Shown here one piece after another: positions 22,401-37,400 of a stretch of 64,000 bases of DNA. The stretch covers positions 108,145,370-108,209,369 of the forward strand of contig CM055266.1 of the NCBI GenBank assembly GCA_029237695.1, written 5' to 3'. Numbering within the stretch: position 1 is the stretch's first letter; each line of letters begins with the position of its first letter. Position numbers and translations under genes: made by a program. Below the pieces are notes generated by a model. The model was given only the letters and a program-made list of their open reading frames with translations, made no database searches and was not told the DNA's origin. The DNA comes from Conchocele bisecta. Taxonomy: Eukaryota; Mollusca; Bivalvia; Lucinida; Thyasiridae.

Positions 22401-25400
22401 AAATGGTAATGTTCTAAGTCAAAAAGGGGGAGATAATCCATGACCCGGGGAATGAATCAAAAATAAAAATAAAATTGCTCATTTACACATCATAAGGAAG
22501 CTATATATGTACATACCAAGTTTCCGGTCTGTATCTACTACCATTTAAAAGTTTTACGAGTTACAAGGTTGGTGATGGACGGACGAACGGGACGGATGGA
22601 CAAGGGTAATGTTAAAAGCCCCCTCCACTATCGTGGTGGGGCAAAACTATGAAACAACTGCAGACGACAATTTTTCGTTTCCAACATTCTAAGGGTTACT
22701 ACAGTAAAACACCCGAGCGACAGTGCGAGATATCATGATGGATGGGAACAACTCTAAATGACAAATGCTGAAAATAAACATATTTTTGCACCCACAAATG
22801 TGTAAAAAGCGGGCTTCCCATGTTGAAACATTATAATTTTTCTGCAATTATCAGTAACCTCAAATCCTGATTTCAGGGTATATCTTGTTTGTTTGTTTGT
22901 TGGCATTTAATGGCCTATGAATAGGTCCATACCACACCAAAGGCCCCTTCCCTAAAAGGAATAGGATTAGGAACAGGGTTCCCACTCTTTTGGTAAGACC
23001 AAATTCCATGACTTTTCCATGACTTTCAAGGACCTATTTTCGAAATTCAAGGACCCATATTTGCGTGGATGATGATAATGAAACAGTGTTTTACGGCTTA
23101 TTGACTCAAAACTTTTGAGCCTGCAATACACCTGTGTTGGGGAGAGTAGTAATTCAGCTCTGAATTTACAAAATCCTGATTTGGTGCCAGGAGCCCTTAC
23201 AGACAATATAAAAGACAGATGAAGTGTATTATTTTTCATCATATCATGTTAACTTTTATAGCGAGAATTAATCACGAAATTACACTGAACTTTCCACAAT
23301 GACACCAATCATTGGACTAGAATCCAAATTCCATGACTTTCAATGATCTTTTCAGAAAAAGAGGCAAATTCTATGACTTTCCAGGCCTGGAATCCATTTT
23401 TCCAAATTTAAGGAGCAGTGGGAACCCTGTAGGAATAATCGCATTACTCATACAAGAGGTATAACCAGATTTAACCCTCACATACAAGAATGCCAAAGAC
23501 ATACCCAAGGGCCAAACCAGGTCTCCGTTCAGGATTCCGGTAAGGAAGAATCCCAATCGTTAAATTACCCATCGCATGCTATATATATCGTGAACATTCA
23601 CAGCCCTGAGAGATACTGACCACTGGCTCCCTCTTGGTCGACCCCGAGCAGGAAACCAGAGACGATCACGCCACAACACATCAGCGACTGCAGGGATGTT
23701 GACTGCTTCAGGATCACGTACGACAGCAGCTGAATGGTGGCACAGATGCATGGTACACACAGGATAATATTATGTAAAATATGAATTTGAAAGTAGTTCT
23801 TGTAAATAGCATTTTAAATATGATTAAATATGATTAAACAGAACTGTTTGGCAACACCTTACTAGTAGTTCAATTATTGGCATATATAGATGTACCGTAA
23901 TATGTGAAATATCAAGTTTTGTGAAACTAGAAATGTGGCCTGTCGGCACACGAATGCCCCCGCTGGCAGCCAAAGAAAACGAGGCACGTTTGAAAACACA
24001 GAGGGCCAGAGAAGCGTGGATTTGTCACAGCATGAAAGCAGACCATCAGAGCAATGGGTATGTGAAATATCAAGCAGATCCATGCAAGGAAACAGACATT
24101 ATAAGACACTTACCTGAGTTTCAAACACACCAAGTATGTGACCTTGACGCTGGGCTTAGCAGGGGCAGGACGATCGTGTGGATTTTTCAGAGGGTGGTAG
24201 AGCACCATTAGAGCAATGCATGTGTGAAATATCAAGCAGATCCATGGGTGGGGGATGGGGGGGGGTCACAGGGGAGTAGAGAACCATTAAAGCAATGTGT
24301 GTGTGAAATGAGTGCAATGCATAAGACAAAGCGTTAAGATTTCAAACGCACCAAGTATGTGACCTTGACCCTGGGCTTAGCAGGGGCGGGACAATTGTGA
24401 ATTTGTCGCAGGGTAGTAGAGGACCATTAGAGCAATGCGTGTGTCAAATATCAAGCAGATCCATGTTTCGGGACGTACGGACAGACGTACGGACGCCGGT
24501 AACACTATATGCCCCCCTCACCATTCGGTGGCGGGGGAATAAAGAAACAGAATTTTGTTTTAGAAAATTCACCTTATCAAGTTGACCTTGGGTCTAGTCA
24601 GCGATGGAGGATCATGGATTTGTCATAACATGATATGTGGCTGTGACTGCAGAAATGAGGCTAATGGGATTTGTGACCAGTATAGTTGCTGATCCAATAG
24701 CATACTCATGTAGCCTGATAATGATCGATACTGCTTGACGGCTTGAAGCATGACGGGTGGTTCATTGCTGGAAGGGTGAGCAGTGCAGATACTGATCAGA
24801 CTGCGGATGCACAGGATGATCTGGATCTACACTGGTTGCAAAACTCATAAGCCACAGTCTCCAGTCACAGCTACATAGAAAATAAATTGGTACAATTGTA
24901 TCCCCAATGTGAAGCGAGTGTCTGACCTTGATCTTGGGACTAGCGGTGGTCACTGCAAGGCTCCAGATAAGGAATTAGTAATTGAGTATTGTCACTCCAT
25001 AATTTCTGAAGCAATTGGCTATTTCAAATTTTTAATTGGGTAAAATAAATTCACTCTATTGTTTACACACCAACAGACCGCAATTATGGAATAGTTTGCT
25101 TCGAAATGAAAAGATGTCTTGGCATTTCATTCTAATGAAATACCAAGATGTGTTTTCATGGAAAAAAAGAAAAATATACTATATTTGTGGTCTGTTTATT
25201 TATTGCTTTTTGATACCGTCTACTTCCGATTTCAATTGGGTTTTTGGAAATTTTAATTGGGTATTTAAGCAAATACACAGCTTATCTGGAGCCTGTCACT
25301 GAGTCATGGATTTATCATAGCATGCTAGAGGACCATCATATATAGAGGAATGCACAACTGAAATATCACAAAGTTCAGTGAAGAGAAACAAAAGTTATAC

Positions 25401-28400
25401 GAACTACCTGCTATGTTAAGTTTTGTGATGGACACATGGACGGACGAATGTACAGATGGACATACAATCTGACTCCAGTATACACCCCACCACTCACATT
25501 TATTTAGGCATATAATTATACAATAACAAAATTCATACCAGGATGAGCCCATCCAAACACAAGCAAGGTGCAGTGAACGTCTCCAAACCGGAACAAATTT
25601 ACTCCAAAACAATTTTTTGTCCTTTTTATCACAAGCAGAAACGACGATGGAATAAATTACAGTGGAACCCATATAAATTTAACTTAATGGGGTCCCCGGA
25701 GTGTCCGGTTTAGAGAGGTTCCACTGTAACTAAGCACTCCCGGAACAACTTTTTAATTATTATGAACAGGAACGATAAAAACTAGAAAATGTCGTCCGTC
25801 GACGCACTTAAGGTCCCTATAGGTGATTCGAGAAACTATTACAAAAACTTCCAAAGATAAATGGAAGGACAGACAAGGTGAAACGTATAGGGCACCACCG
25901 AATAGCCCTACTGTCTGTTTCACGAAAGCTGCCCAAATTTTACGGCTATATAGACAATTCAAAAACTATTTTTTTTTGGATAATGTTAAATTAAAGGAAA
26001 ATTTAAGAATGAGCCTTCTTTTTATTTCGTGAAATTCGGTCAAATATTGATTTTATTACGAAAAATTGATTTGTCTATGGGAATTTAACATGGGGGGAAA
26101 AAGTGGTAAGGAAGTGTGGGAGGAGTCAAAAAACGAAAAAATTTGGAAATTGACTAGATAGCTTGGATATGATCTAACTAAGAAAACAAAAGTTAAATTT
26201 TAAAAATCGGTCCAGTATTTCTGAAATTCAAAAAAATTTCCCCATGTTAAATCCCCATAGACATCTTCACTCCGTGAAGATGTCTATGGGGATTTAACAT
26301 GGGGAAATTTTGTTTTCGCAATGAAATCAATATTTGACAAAATTTCACGAAATAAAAAGAAGGCTCATTCTTAAATTTTCCTTTAATTTAATAGTATCGA
26401 AAAAAATATTGTTTTTGAATTGTCTATATAGCCGTAAAATTTGGGCAGCTTTCGTGAAACAGACAGTAATTACAGTGAAACACAACAGGGCCTGTGATGT
26501 GTCCGGTTTAGAGAGGGTCTAATGTACTTACGACATTGAAGACGGTCGTGAGAGATCGGCCGACGTTGTAGAAGGCGACGCTGAGGTGTTTCAGACACAA
26601 GTTGTTGAACGTGATCATGCACACAAACACGACGGACAGTGGCAAGGTCTGCAATACGGAGACGATGGTTCTGTGAGCATATAATGCATCAGCATATTTC
26701 ACCCCTAAGTAACTGGAATGGCTTTTGATATGCTAATTTTGCAACCAATCCAATGGTCACAAAATAATTTTCAGACTACCGGTAGTCCATATATGAAAAG
26801 CGGGTATTTTTTGTTCTCAAAAATATGAAAATTACTTGCAAAAAGTGCAGATCCTGATGAGACGGCTCGTCACGAGCTGTCTCATCTGGATCTACACTTT
26901 TTGCTAATATCACTCACTATACAGGCCTGTAGTGTTGAAAGGGTTAATATGCTACTGACTACGTGCACAGGCTGGATATCCAGATAAGCTGCGTATTGAT
27001 GTGTTTCACGCACTTCTTTTAGTGAGCGAAAATGCATTGATTGTCAAAAGTAATAATTGATTTTCAAAATGAGAAGCGAAAATTCTCTAATAAAGTGTTT
27101 GCTTTTTGCAGCTCAAATAAGTGAATTTTTAACTTTGTTTCATTTTTTATCATTTATTCCATACGTGATAACGGAGAAAAAAAATCATAAATCTATTTGC
27201 TAAAAAAGTCAATTTGAAATCAGGGGTAAATTCTCTTTAGACACAAAGATTATCTGGAGCTCTGACAGGCGATAGTTATTAGGGGGCAGATTAATAGGGC
27301 GTAGATTAAAAACAATCTGCATCTGGTAATTGATACGTGTATCTGCCTTGGTAATGGAAATCAACTGACATATGGACTGGATATTTAACCCTTTCAACAC
27401 TATAAGTCAGCCCTCTATAACGATGTTGGCAAACAGTGTAGATCCAGATGAGGCGTCGCGTGATAAGCCATCTCATCAAGGATCTGCACTTTTTTCATGT
27501 AATTTTCATATTTTTGAGAACAAAAACACCCCGTTTTCATGAATGGACTAGTCTGAAAATCATTTTGTGACGATTGGATTGATCGGAAAATTAACATGAA
27601 AATATCCATTCCAGTTATTTACTTGATTGCAAACAAGGTCATAGTGATATATGATTCGGAAGAACAAATCTGCACTCGTTTTATGGGAATTAGAGTATGA
27701 TCAGTAGCCTATTTCATCAACATTGCAAAGTATACTTTACTAGCAAAGTATACTTTGAGGGAGAAATCATTTATTTTTCCTGAAATGCATTATGTCATAT
27801 AGAACTAACAAATGCATATATGTCATGATTAAAAGTATGCAGAATTATTATACTGAATTTATTACATTATCACAGCCATTAAATGGCTGTGATAATGTAA
27901 TAAATTCAGTATAATAAAAATTAATAAATTTTTCAAAAAATTGAAAATTTCTCCCTCAAAGTATACTTTGCTAGTAAAGTATACTTTGCAATGTTGATGA
28001 AATAGGCTACTGGTGTCAAATGTCCTTTCTAAACACAAAATATCACTTACATCACTTAGTCCAATCAGCTTTTAGTAATTGTTTGTGTGACAGAGCAGTA
28101 GTTATGTTTGTAAACATGGATATGCCCCCGTGGCATACTGGACTCTTTTCGACATAATGTACATGGACGGATGTACAGACGTACATACGGAACCTCAAGA
28201 GCAAGCAATATGCCCCCCTTGCTATCGCATAGGGGGCATAAAAAGTGAAAGTGAATGGGTTCAACATCTCAACAACAGCTAAGGTCATATACAGACGGGA
28301 CAGTAGTTCAAGTCTGATCCGATGGATGGAAATACGATGTGTCTTTCACGCCTAGGATCAGGATTGAACTCCGGTATTCAAGTCCAATGCCATATTCCCT

Positions 28401-31400
28401 AGGCCAGAGCTCCAGTTAAGGTGCATCATTTGACCAACTTAGGGTGAAATTTTGTTATTTCTTCATCAAAAATGGCAAGTTGGGAGTCCTTTAGAATCGT
28501 CTCATTGAGACGATTCTAAAGCACTCCCAACTTGCCATTTTTGATGGAGAAATAATAAATTTACCTCCAAATTACGCACCTTAACTGGAGCTCTGCCCTA
28601 GGCCACACCCAATCCCTCATCTGCACTGGAGCGTCCATACCGACCACAGTACAGACCATAACCCATCATGATCAAATACAACCACTTACTGATCGGAGCA
28701 GCTTAGGGTCAATATGCAGATCGGGAAACTTGACGAGATTTGGTACGAGTTTGGCGAGGAAACTGGCCATGTAACACATCGCAACGGTTACCACACACTG
28801 GAACCACGTCACGAAGAATGGCGCATTCAGCTGTAATACAATCAGTAGAGATTATATGTGGCTGTGACTGGAGAAATGGGCGACCAGTGTAGATCCAGAT
28901 CAGCCTGTGCATCCGCACAGTCTGATCAGGATCTGCACTGTTTGCCATTCCAGCAATGAAACACCTGTCATGCTTCTAACAAGCAATAGAGATCGTCATC
29001 AGGCTACAAAACATGTATGCCCCATTTCTCGAGTCACAGCCACATATACAGGTAATAAACATGTTATTTGATTTGTATATGTATGTAGATATATGCCACT
29101 CGTTCCGCCACGCAACGATATTGCACTCCTAAAGTTGCACAATATCGCACGCAACGGAACTTGTTCATATACATATCAAATAACCTATAAATATTGAAAA
29201 GGTTTACTGTCTTACATGCTGGTTATAATTTGACAACAACAGCAACTTAAGATGGCCACGCCCAGCATGTCATGCCTGCCAAGGTATTTGATGGTCCTAG
29301 TATGTATGTATCTGGTTAGAGCAATCGGATTGGGGAGATACATGTATTGGGTACTTAAAAATGCAGATTTTACAAATACTTTAACGCATTTAAGTCATTT
29401 GACCTTGGCCTTGGGCATGGGGACTGCATGGGTGGGCTATAGAATGAAAATATGGAAGGTGATAAAGAAGTATTGAAGATATTGGGTAATTAAAAACCTT
29501 AAGGCAGATTTCACAAAGAAACTTTAACGCAAGTTTCTAAGTAATTTGACATTGACTGTGGGCATGGGGGCCACATAGCTTGGCTATAGATTGAAAATAT
29601 GGTTGACGATAATGAGGTATGTGAAGTCAATTGGACTCGGGATTGTAGATATATTAGGTACTAAAAACTTTAATTTGACCTTCACTGTGGGCATGGGGGC
29701 CACATGGATAGGCTATAAAATGACAATAGGATGATGATAAAGAGGTATGTGAAGTTTCAAGTCAATCAGACTTAGGGTTGTGGAGGTATTTGGTACTGAC
29801 AAACGTTAAACACAGATTTTACAAAAAAATAATTTAACGCAAATTGACAAAGTAATTTGACCTTGACCTTGGGCATGGGGGCCGCATGGGTGAAAATATG
29901 GATGACGATAAAGAAGTTCAAGTCAATCAGACTTAGGGTTGTGGAGACGCAAATGTCGGATGCACAGATGCACGTCAAAAGCGGTGACTATATCATGCAG
30001 ACCGCAGCGGGCGTGATAATAATTATACCCCGAGTGAACAGAGTAAACCCTAATCAGATTATACAGCTGTGTATGCAGATCAGGGGACACACTGGCCACT
30101 AATGTGTTAAGGTTTATCTATCCACCGGAAGCCACCAGTAACATGAGAATTTTCTGTGTGACTTCCTTATCTTCAGGGGATTGATCGATTAAAGTTTGTT
30201 GTTTGCTGTTTACTAATTTACAATATTATTTGACCAAACCATGAAGAGAATTGTCTCAAACCTGTTTTGACAGCTCAAGTGGAGATGATTCTCATGTGCT
30301 GCTAAAATGAACAAGAGTGCCAGAGGCCTGTCGAGGCATGGTCAATGAAGGGAAAAGTTATGTCATTGTCACATTAAGATCAAATGGCATGTCGCTGGGG
30401 GCCGTTTCAATTAAACTTCGTGCAAATTTATGATAGTTTGTAAATTTCACATTAACAATGTTCTCTTGGAAACAATTATTGGATTTACATTTATTGAGCA
30501 TAGGCTGCATATGCAGCCTATGCTCAATAAATGTAAATCCATCAATTGAAATTTACAGACTATTCTAAATGTGCACTTGCGAACATTTTAGTCGTACAAA
30601 GTTTAGTGAAACGGGCCCCAGTCTAGTGTCTTTTGAGTAATATCTACCATTTCTGAGCCAAGCATGTATGGGTCATAGGTGTTTGACAGATGGTCATTAT
30701 TTCCAGACGATCCTAAATTTGCACTTACTAACATTTTAGTTGTACGAAGTTTAGTGAAACGGGACCCTGGTGATGTACACCGTTAGCTGATTGTTGTGTA
30801 CTGTGTATGAAGTAAATCAGCTGAAAACTGTATAAGTAGTAAAAGCCAAGCATCCCAATGACTCCCAAAAAGTAGTCAATTACTCAGAATTTTAGGAATT
30901 GACTCCTAAACCCAATTGGCAAGGAGTCAAAATGCATTTGCTCTTAGGTTCGATAATTTTATTCGATAATAATGCAGAAATAGATCATTTGTAAGCTATT
31001 TTTTGACATTTGAAATTGTGGAAAGTTTGTTGATGAAATTAGACGTCAAATGACTTCTGACTCTTAATTTTGACCACATGACTCCAAAATAGAGCAGATA
31101 GAGGAGTCAAATGACACCTGGCATAAACTTGTTACTGGGAGATTTGAGTCTGAAAAGGGGCATAACTCCATAGGGATTTGGGACCACATACAAATTTTAC
31201 ATACTTGATGGTTGTCACATATACCAAGTATGAATTGGACAGGTGAAAAATGTAGGACTAGTTTGTCATACAAGTCAAAATGGGAACTTTGGAGTCGAAA
31301 AAGGGGGATAATTCTGCAAGGCTTTGATGTGAAGTGAAAACTTATGCGTTACGCACTGCAGCACTTGACGGTGGTTAGGTATGCAAAGTTGGATTGGTGT

Positions 31401-34400
31401 GAAAATGTAGGACTAGTTTGTCATATAAGTAAACAAGAATTCCGCCACAGAAGCGGTGTCGCGCCTGCCGAGGCACTTGACCGTAACATGTCATGGGCCT
31501 GTGCTAAAGTAAGCATCACAAAACCTGTCCGAGAAGTCCATGCTTAAAACACGAAAAAGGTCAAGGTTGAAGAAACTTTTTTACAAAAACAAATGGCTAT
31601 GTGTTTCCGCAAAAATGTGATGGTAAAAAAGGTAAAGGTCATCTAATGGCGACATGATTGTGTTCCCAATGCTCACATGTATCAAGTGTCCAAATATTGA
31701 AGCAATCCGTCAAGTAATATTAAATTTATACCATGATGACGAAGATTGTACAAACTTTTTGACATTTTGGACGACGACGGAAAAAGTGTATAGTCGCGAC
31801 TTCTGCTAAAGCAGGCGCGACAAAAATAAGAATTTCGGAGTAGAAAAGGGGGGATTTGAGGTGGAGTGAACATTTTATGCTACACACTGCAGCACTTGAT
31901 GGCGGTCATGTATGTAAAGTATGAAGTGGATCGGTGGTTAAATGTAGGTCTAGTTCGCCATACGAGCCAAAAATGGGAATTTCGGAGCCGAAAGAGGAGG
32001 ATAATTCCATAAGGATTTGAGGTGGAGTGAAAATGGTTGCGTTACGCACTGCGGGACATGATTGTAGTCATGTATGGGAAGTATGAACTTCATCAGTGGA
32101 AAACTATAGGACTAGTTTGTGGTACAAGACTAAAGTTTACTGACAAACAACGCCACAACATAATACGTCCCGTTTTTGAAACCGACGTATAAAAATGAAC
32201 AAACAACGGATGACAATGTTTCAAGCCTTTTAAGGTTCATACCTTCAGGTCATCGCTGCTCAGTAGGTACTTGTTCAGGAATACCATCGAGATGGAAATA
32301 CACCTGCAATATGGTCATAATACAGAAATCAATTGATTGAGTAACTGTAAATGAAAAACTGTGGCTTATAGTCTTCCCAATTTAGCGAAATACATGCGCT
32401 AAAATATTTTTTATTTTTATTATTAAAAAAACAGAAATCAGAAATGGCTGTATTAATGTAATGAACTACATGAGTGGTATCATCAACTATTAACATGTAT
32501 TTGTTTTACATGAAATAAAAGCATTTCAGAAACTAGAGCAAATGAGCAGGGGCTCAAGGATACTGCCGGCCGACGACTTGTCCAACCAAAAATATTTTCT
32601 AAGTCATTTGGCCTTGACATTTGACACATGGGTGGCTACAGAATGAAAATATGGATGATGATAACAAAGTATATGAAGTTTGAAGTCAATCTGACGTATG
32701 GTTGCAGAGATAATGGGTACCCGAAAACATTAACGCAAGTCTTACGGAAGGACGGACAGAATGACGAAACTATATACCCCTCGACATACGTCGTATGCCG
32801 GGCCGGCATACAACTAGAAATGTGGCCTGTCTCAAGAAAGCCCCCACTACCAAACAAGGCGATCGCCAGGGAGTGTCTCACCCACTAAACGAGGCGATCG
32901 CCATGAAGGTCAACGTCACCAAGGTCAAAGTCACAATATGAGGAAGTCCAAAATGATTGATACAAAGGTTAGGGTCACCAAGGTCACACAAATGACACTG
33001 GGTGGATAGCCATCAAAGTAAGGAAGGAAGCTATTGGGAAAGTTTGGTAATGATCCAACTAACAGATCAAGAGATATTCAACATTTGGATGTACATCAAA
33101 AATTATTGACACAAAGGTCAAGGTCACCGGAATGACACTGAATGGAGAGCTATCAATGTGAGGAAGCTATTTATGAAATTTGGTAATGATATGACTATCG
33201 GATCAGGAGATATTCAACGTTTGGATGTATGTCAAAAATTGTTGACACCAAAGAGAAGGTCACCAATGTGAAGGCCAGCCGAATTACACTGGTAGATATC
33301 CATCAATGTGAAGAATTAAGCTATTGATGAAGTTTGGAGTTGATCCGACTAACGGATCAAGAGACATTCAACGTTTGGATGTACGTTCAAAATTATTGAC
33401 ATGAAGGTCAAGGTCACCATGGTCACCTGAATGAGACACTGGGTGATTAGCCATCAATGTGTGATACGCCATTGATGAATTCAGGTAAAGGATCTGACTA
33501 ACGGACTTTAAGATTGGAGGTATTCAACATTTGGACGTATGTACAAAATTATTGACACAAAGGTTAAGGTCACCAAGGTCAAGGTCACCCAAATAACAGT
33601 GGGTGGATAGCCTTCAATTTTTGAAAGCTATTGATGAAATGTGGTAATGAACTGACTAACAGATCAAGAGATATGGGAAATTTGGCTACGTCCAAAATTT
33701 ACGTCCCACAAAGGTTAAAGGTCACATTACCAAATACATGTATCATTTATTTCCTTCAAAATGCTCTAAAAACAACAAAAGCGACCCTAATAACCGATTT
33801 CCGGTTTGTATTAATCGTGATATTGAGATTTCTCATATCGCACGGTATCTGACACCTATACTGAGCCAGGCAATGAATTGGTCATCGCTTATCTCTCCTG
33901 TTACTGCGACCTAATGGCGCGAGGTGGCGCTGTAAAAATAATCACTATGACGTAGCAGTAGTACACCTTCCCTGATTGGTGGATACAGGTTTCTTATAGA
34001 ATATCGTTTGGATTTAAGGACATCATATATTTGTTACATAATTTCTTCGTTCTTGTCGTTTGATATATACGTTAATCGTTATTTTTCCTTCGCCTAGTTA
34101 TACTTGGATTATTTATACGTTGGTTGCAATCGTCGGCGATGACGATTTGTGCGGAAGTCGGTTGTAACTCACGGTCAAACAGACAGCCGAGCCAGAAAAA
34201 TGAGGAATTAAATGTTAAATTGGTATATTCTTTTTACCAAATGCTCACATAATCTCTGACACTCAGTACATCGATTCTGCAAGACTTTGCAGATGTGCGT
34301 CACTTCAGCATTCTTGTGTCTTGACACTTTTGAGTTGAAATGAATTCTTTATTTTGAGCTGCCATAATCAGTGACACGCGTGTGTGTGTAGCTACGTTCA

Positions 34401-37400
34401 AACGAATGCCCCCGAATGTCATTAATAGTTTGGCATTGCAAACAACTTATATCCGATGATTTGACAAATTGGATTTTGGGACAGGTGTATTCTGAAATCA
34501 ACGAAGCCACACCTATTCTATGCTGATTGGTTGAATCCATTGTTTTTATCTGTCCTAATCAGTGACAGACGTGTGAAGCTACGTTCAAAGGGTTGCCCGC
34601 CGGATGTCAACCATAATGCGGCAGGTGTATATTGAATCCGCGATGCCACATTTATGCCAAGCTGATTAGTTGAGTCCAGTTTGACAGACATGGAAGAATA
34701 GATACACTGTGCACATGAGGATGCTTTCTACAGTTCCGAAAATCGTATCTTGATGTGTTTGTTTTTACACATGATGCATGATCGTTATATTGCATGACTA
34801 AAAGTGTGTAACTTAAATGTCCCCACGCTTATTTTTCTGTGATAGTTAAAGGAAATACTTTACTGTTTTTGAATACTCAAATATAACTAAATCACATATT
34901 TTGTTCTTTGACAGATAAAAAGAATTAAAATTATATATTCAACTTTCACATGGACAGTATACATTAATGGACAATTTTTTTTACTATTCCTAATCTATAT
35001 ACCTTGACTTGTTTCAAATAAATAGAAAATGTTAGGATTTGACGTTAAAAACTAAAGATGTTTTCCAGAATAAAATTGTTGTTTTGCCAAATTGGGATTA
35101 CGTTGATTAAACATAGCTTGGTCCTATATGTGGCTGTGACTGGAGAAATGGGGTTTGTGTGAATTGTGACCAGTGTAGGTCCTAATCAAATATCACAGTC
35201 TAAATACGATCTAGACTGCTTGTTAGTGTGTTTCATTGATGGAATGGTGAACAGTGCAGATACTGATCAGACTGCAGATGCACATGCTGATCTGGATCTA
35301 TATTGGTCGCAAAGCCATATAATATCTATGTTGTTTTTGGCTTTTTACAGGCCTTCTCAGTCGCAGTGCCCAGGTGGCAGGTACCATTGGCTAATTAATC
35401 GCTCTGATACGTACAGCAGATGTGAACACAATCTTCAAACAACATGCGGCCACGGATATGTCACTGGCCCTACTGTGCACCCCACCCACGTGGCAATTAG
35501 AGCGACTAATTTTACCGCTGCAGGCCCGTCATCCCGGGCATTTGACTTTCCTTAATTGAACCCATGTACAGCATTATTTTATTGTAAGTGGACAATGGCC
35601 CACAGGAATGACTTTATGAAAGTTTGACCAGCATAGCACCAGGTCCATCTATGCACCTGACAGCTCTGATAAGTGTCTACTCTGTTGCCCGCCTGGTCAT
35701 TGATTTAGCATTATATATAAGTACTACATATCGTGGACAAATAGATTGTAACCTGACGATGTAAATATAAATATATATAGACTGGTATCCTACAGCTGTT
35801 GAAAATTGCATAGTATGCCCATTTTGTCACCCACTGTCACATTTCAGTATGTAGTTTGTAACTAGGTCATTCTTACATTTATAACAGCGAGGGTCCCATA
35901 TATTTTATATCAGTGCTCTAATAAACTGGAGTTCTAAGTAGTTCACTGTTGTTGAACTATTAAGAGTAATAATCGGATTATGCATACATTTCGGAAGTAC
36001 TACACATACCCATGTGACAGCAAAGGGAAATAACTGTGGTAAGCAAAACAAGGGGAAGACGGCTGGAAAAACTGGCTGTCCGGAATATGAAATCCGTAAA
36101 AGAACGGCACATAATGGTCGGATTACTGTGAAATTTGTTTTATTTGATAAATAAATGATGAATACATCAGCGTATCGCGAAAACAGAACCTGATTATATC
36201 TCCTTTAAGGTCACCAACGTGAAGGCCAAGGTCACCCAAATGACAGTGGGTAGATAGCCATCAATGTGAGAAAGCTATTGATGAAATTTGGTAATGATCA
36301 GACTAACGGATCAAGAGATATGGTAAATTTGGCATATATGTCCAAAATTTACGTCCCACAAAGGTTAAGGTCAATATCATCCGAATGACATCTGGATGGA
36401 TAGCTATCAATATGAGGAAGTTATTGACGAAGTTTGGTAATGATTCGAATTCGACTAACGGATCAAGAGATATGGGAAATTTCGTCAAAAATTTATTTCC
36501 TAAATTATGACGACACCGACGACGCTATGTCTCACTTTCCACTATCGTGGGTGAGACAAAAATCTTATTAGCAGAGTTACAATGGTGTCTGCTAATACTG
36601 CACACCTAATGCTTTCCAAACAAATTTAAATGTCATTACCATGCCCATTTCACGGCACGAAAATTCTTGTAATGTTTACTCGTCCTTACTTTGACAGGAA
36701 TGATAAAATTAAGAAATCTACATTACAAAAATTGAAATTTCCACTCATCCTACAGGTATGCGGACAAGTGGAATTTTCGTGCCCTGCATATTCAGTACAA
36801 ATTACCAAAACATTCAAGGCAGTTCAAAGAAACCTGTGAAGGTTACATGTCATAATGTTCCGACGTAAATTGAGAATAGTAGGTTAGTGCCGTGAATGGG
36901 AAAAATATCTGGCAAGGCTCAGGAAACGTTTCCGAGTCGCGCCAGATATTTTTCCCATTCACGGCACTAACCTACTATTCTATTTATCCCGTCAACACAT
37001 ACTATGGCTTTAAAATGCAAAAAATAACCCCAGCCACCGCAAATATTCATACGCAGTGATTAGGTCGTATTGACAGGATATCAAAAATGTTTCACGGCAC
37101 CATGTTTCACGGCACATACGCATTGTGTTGACGGGATAAATTGTGTGATGTATGACATCACCTGTATGCTTGCAATGCCACATTTTTCAGATAATTCTGT
37201 GCATATTGTAATTTAAACAAAAATGGCGAATAACATACTGGATCCGATCAGCGTATCAAAATTTGTATTAAACTTGAAGCAGTACTATCTCAGTGGAATA
37301 ATGACAGGTTAGTTCCTTTGTTGAACTATTCATTTAGTTACAGTAAGCAAGACCGTTAATCCATCAACTGTGTCTAACAATTTTTTGAATAACTTTTTAC

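Noticed and set aside
34360..34690. Possible tandem exon duplication in the 34-kb region
   Set aside because: The shared blocks have stops in all frames and no splice signals; kept only as a weak repeat.
35166..35555. 129-codon plus-strand ORF
   Set aside because: It begins inside a family A MITE and its remainder has no recognisable domain.
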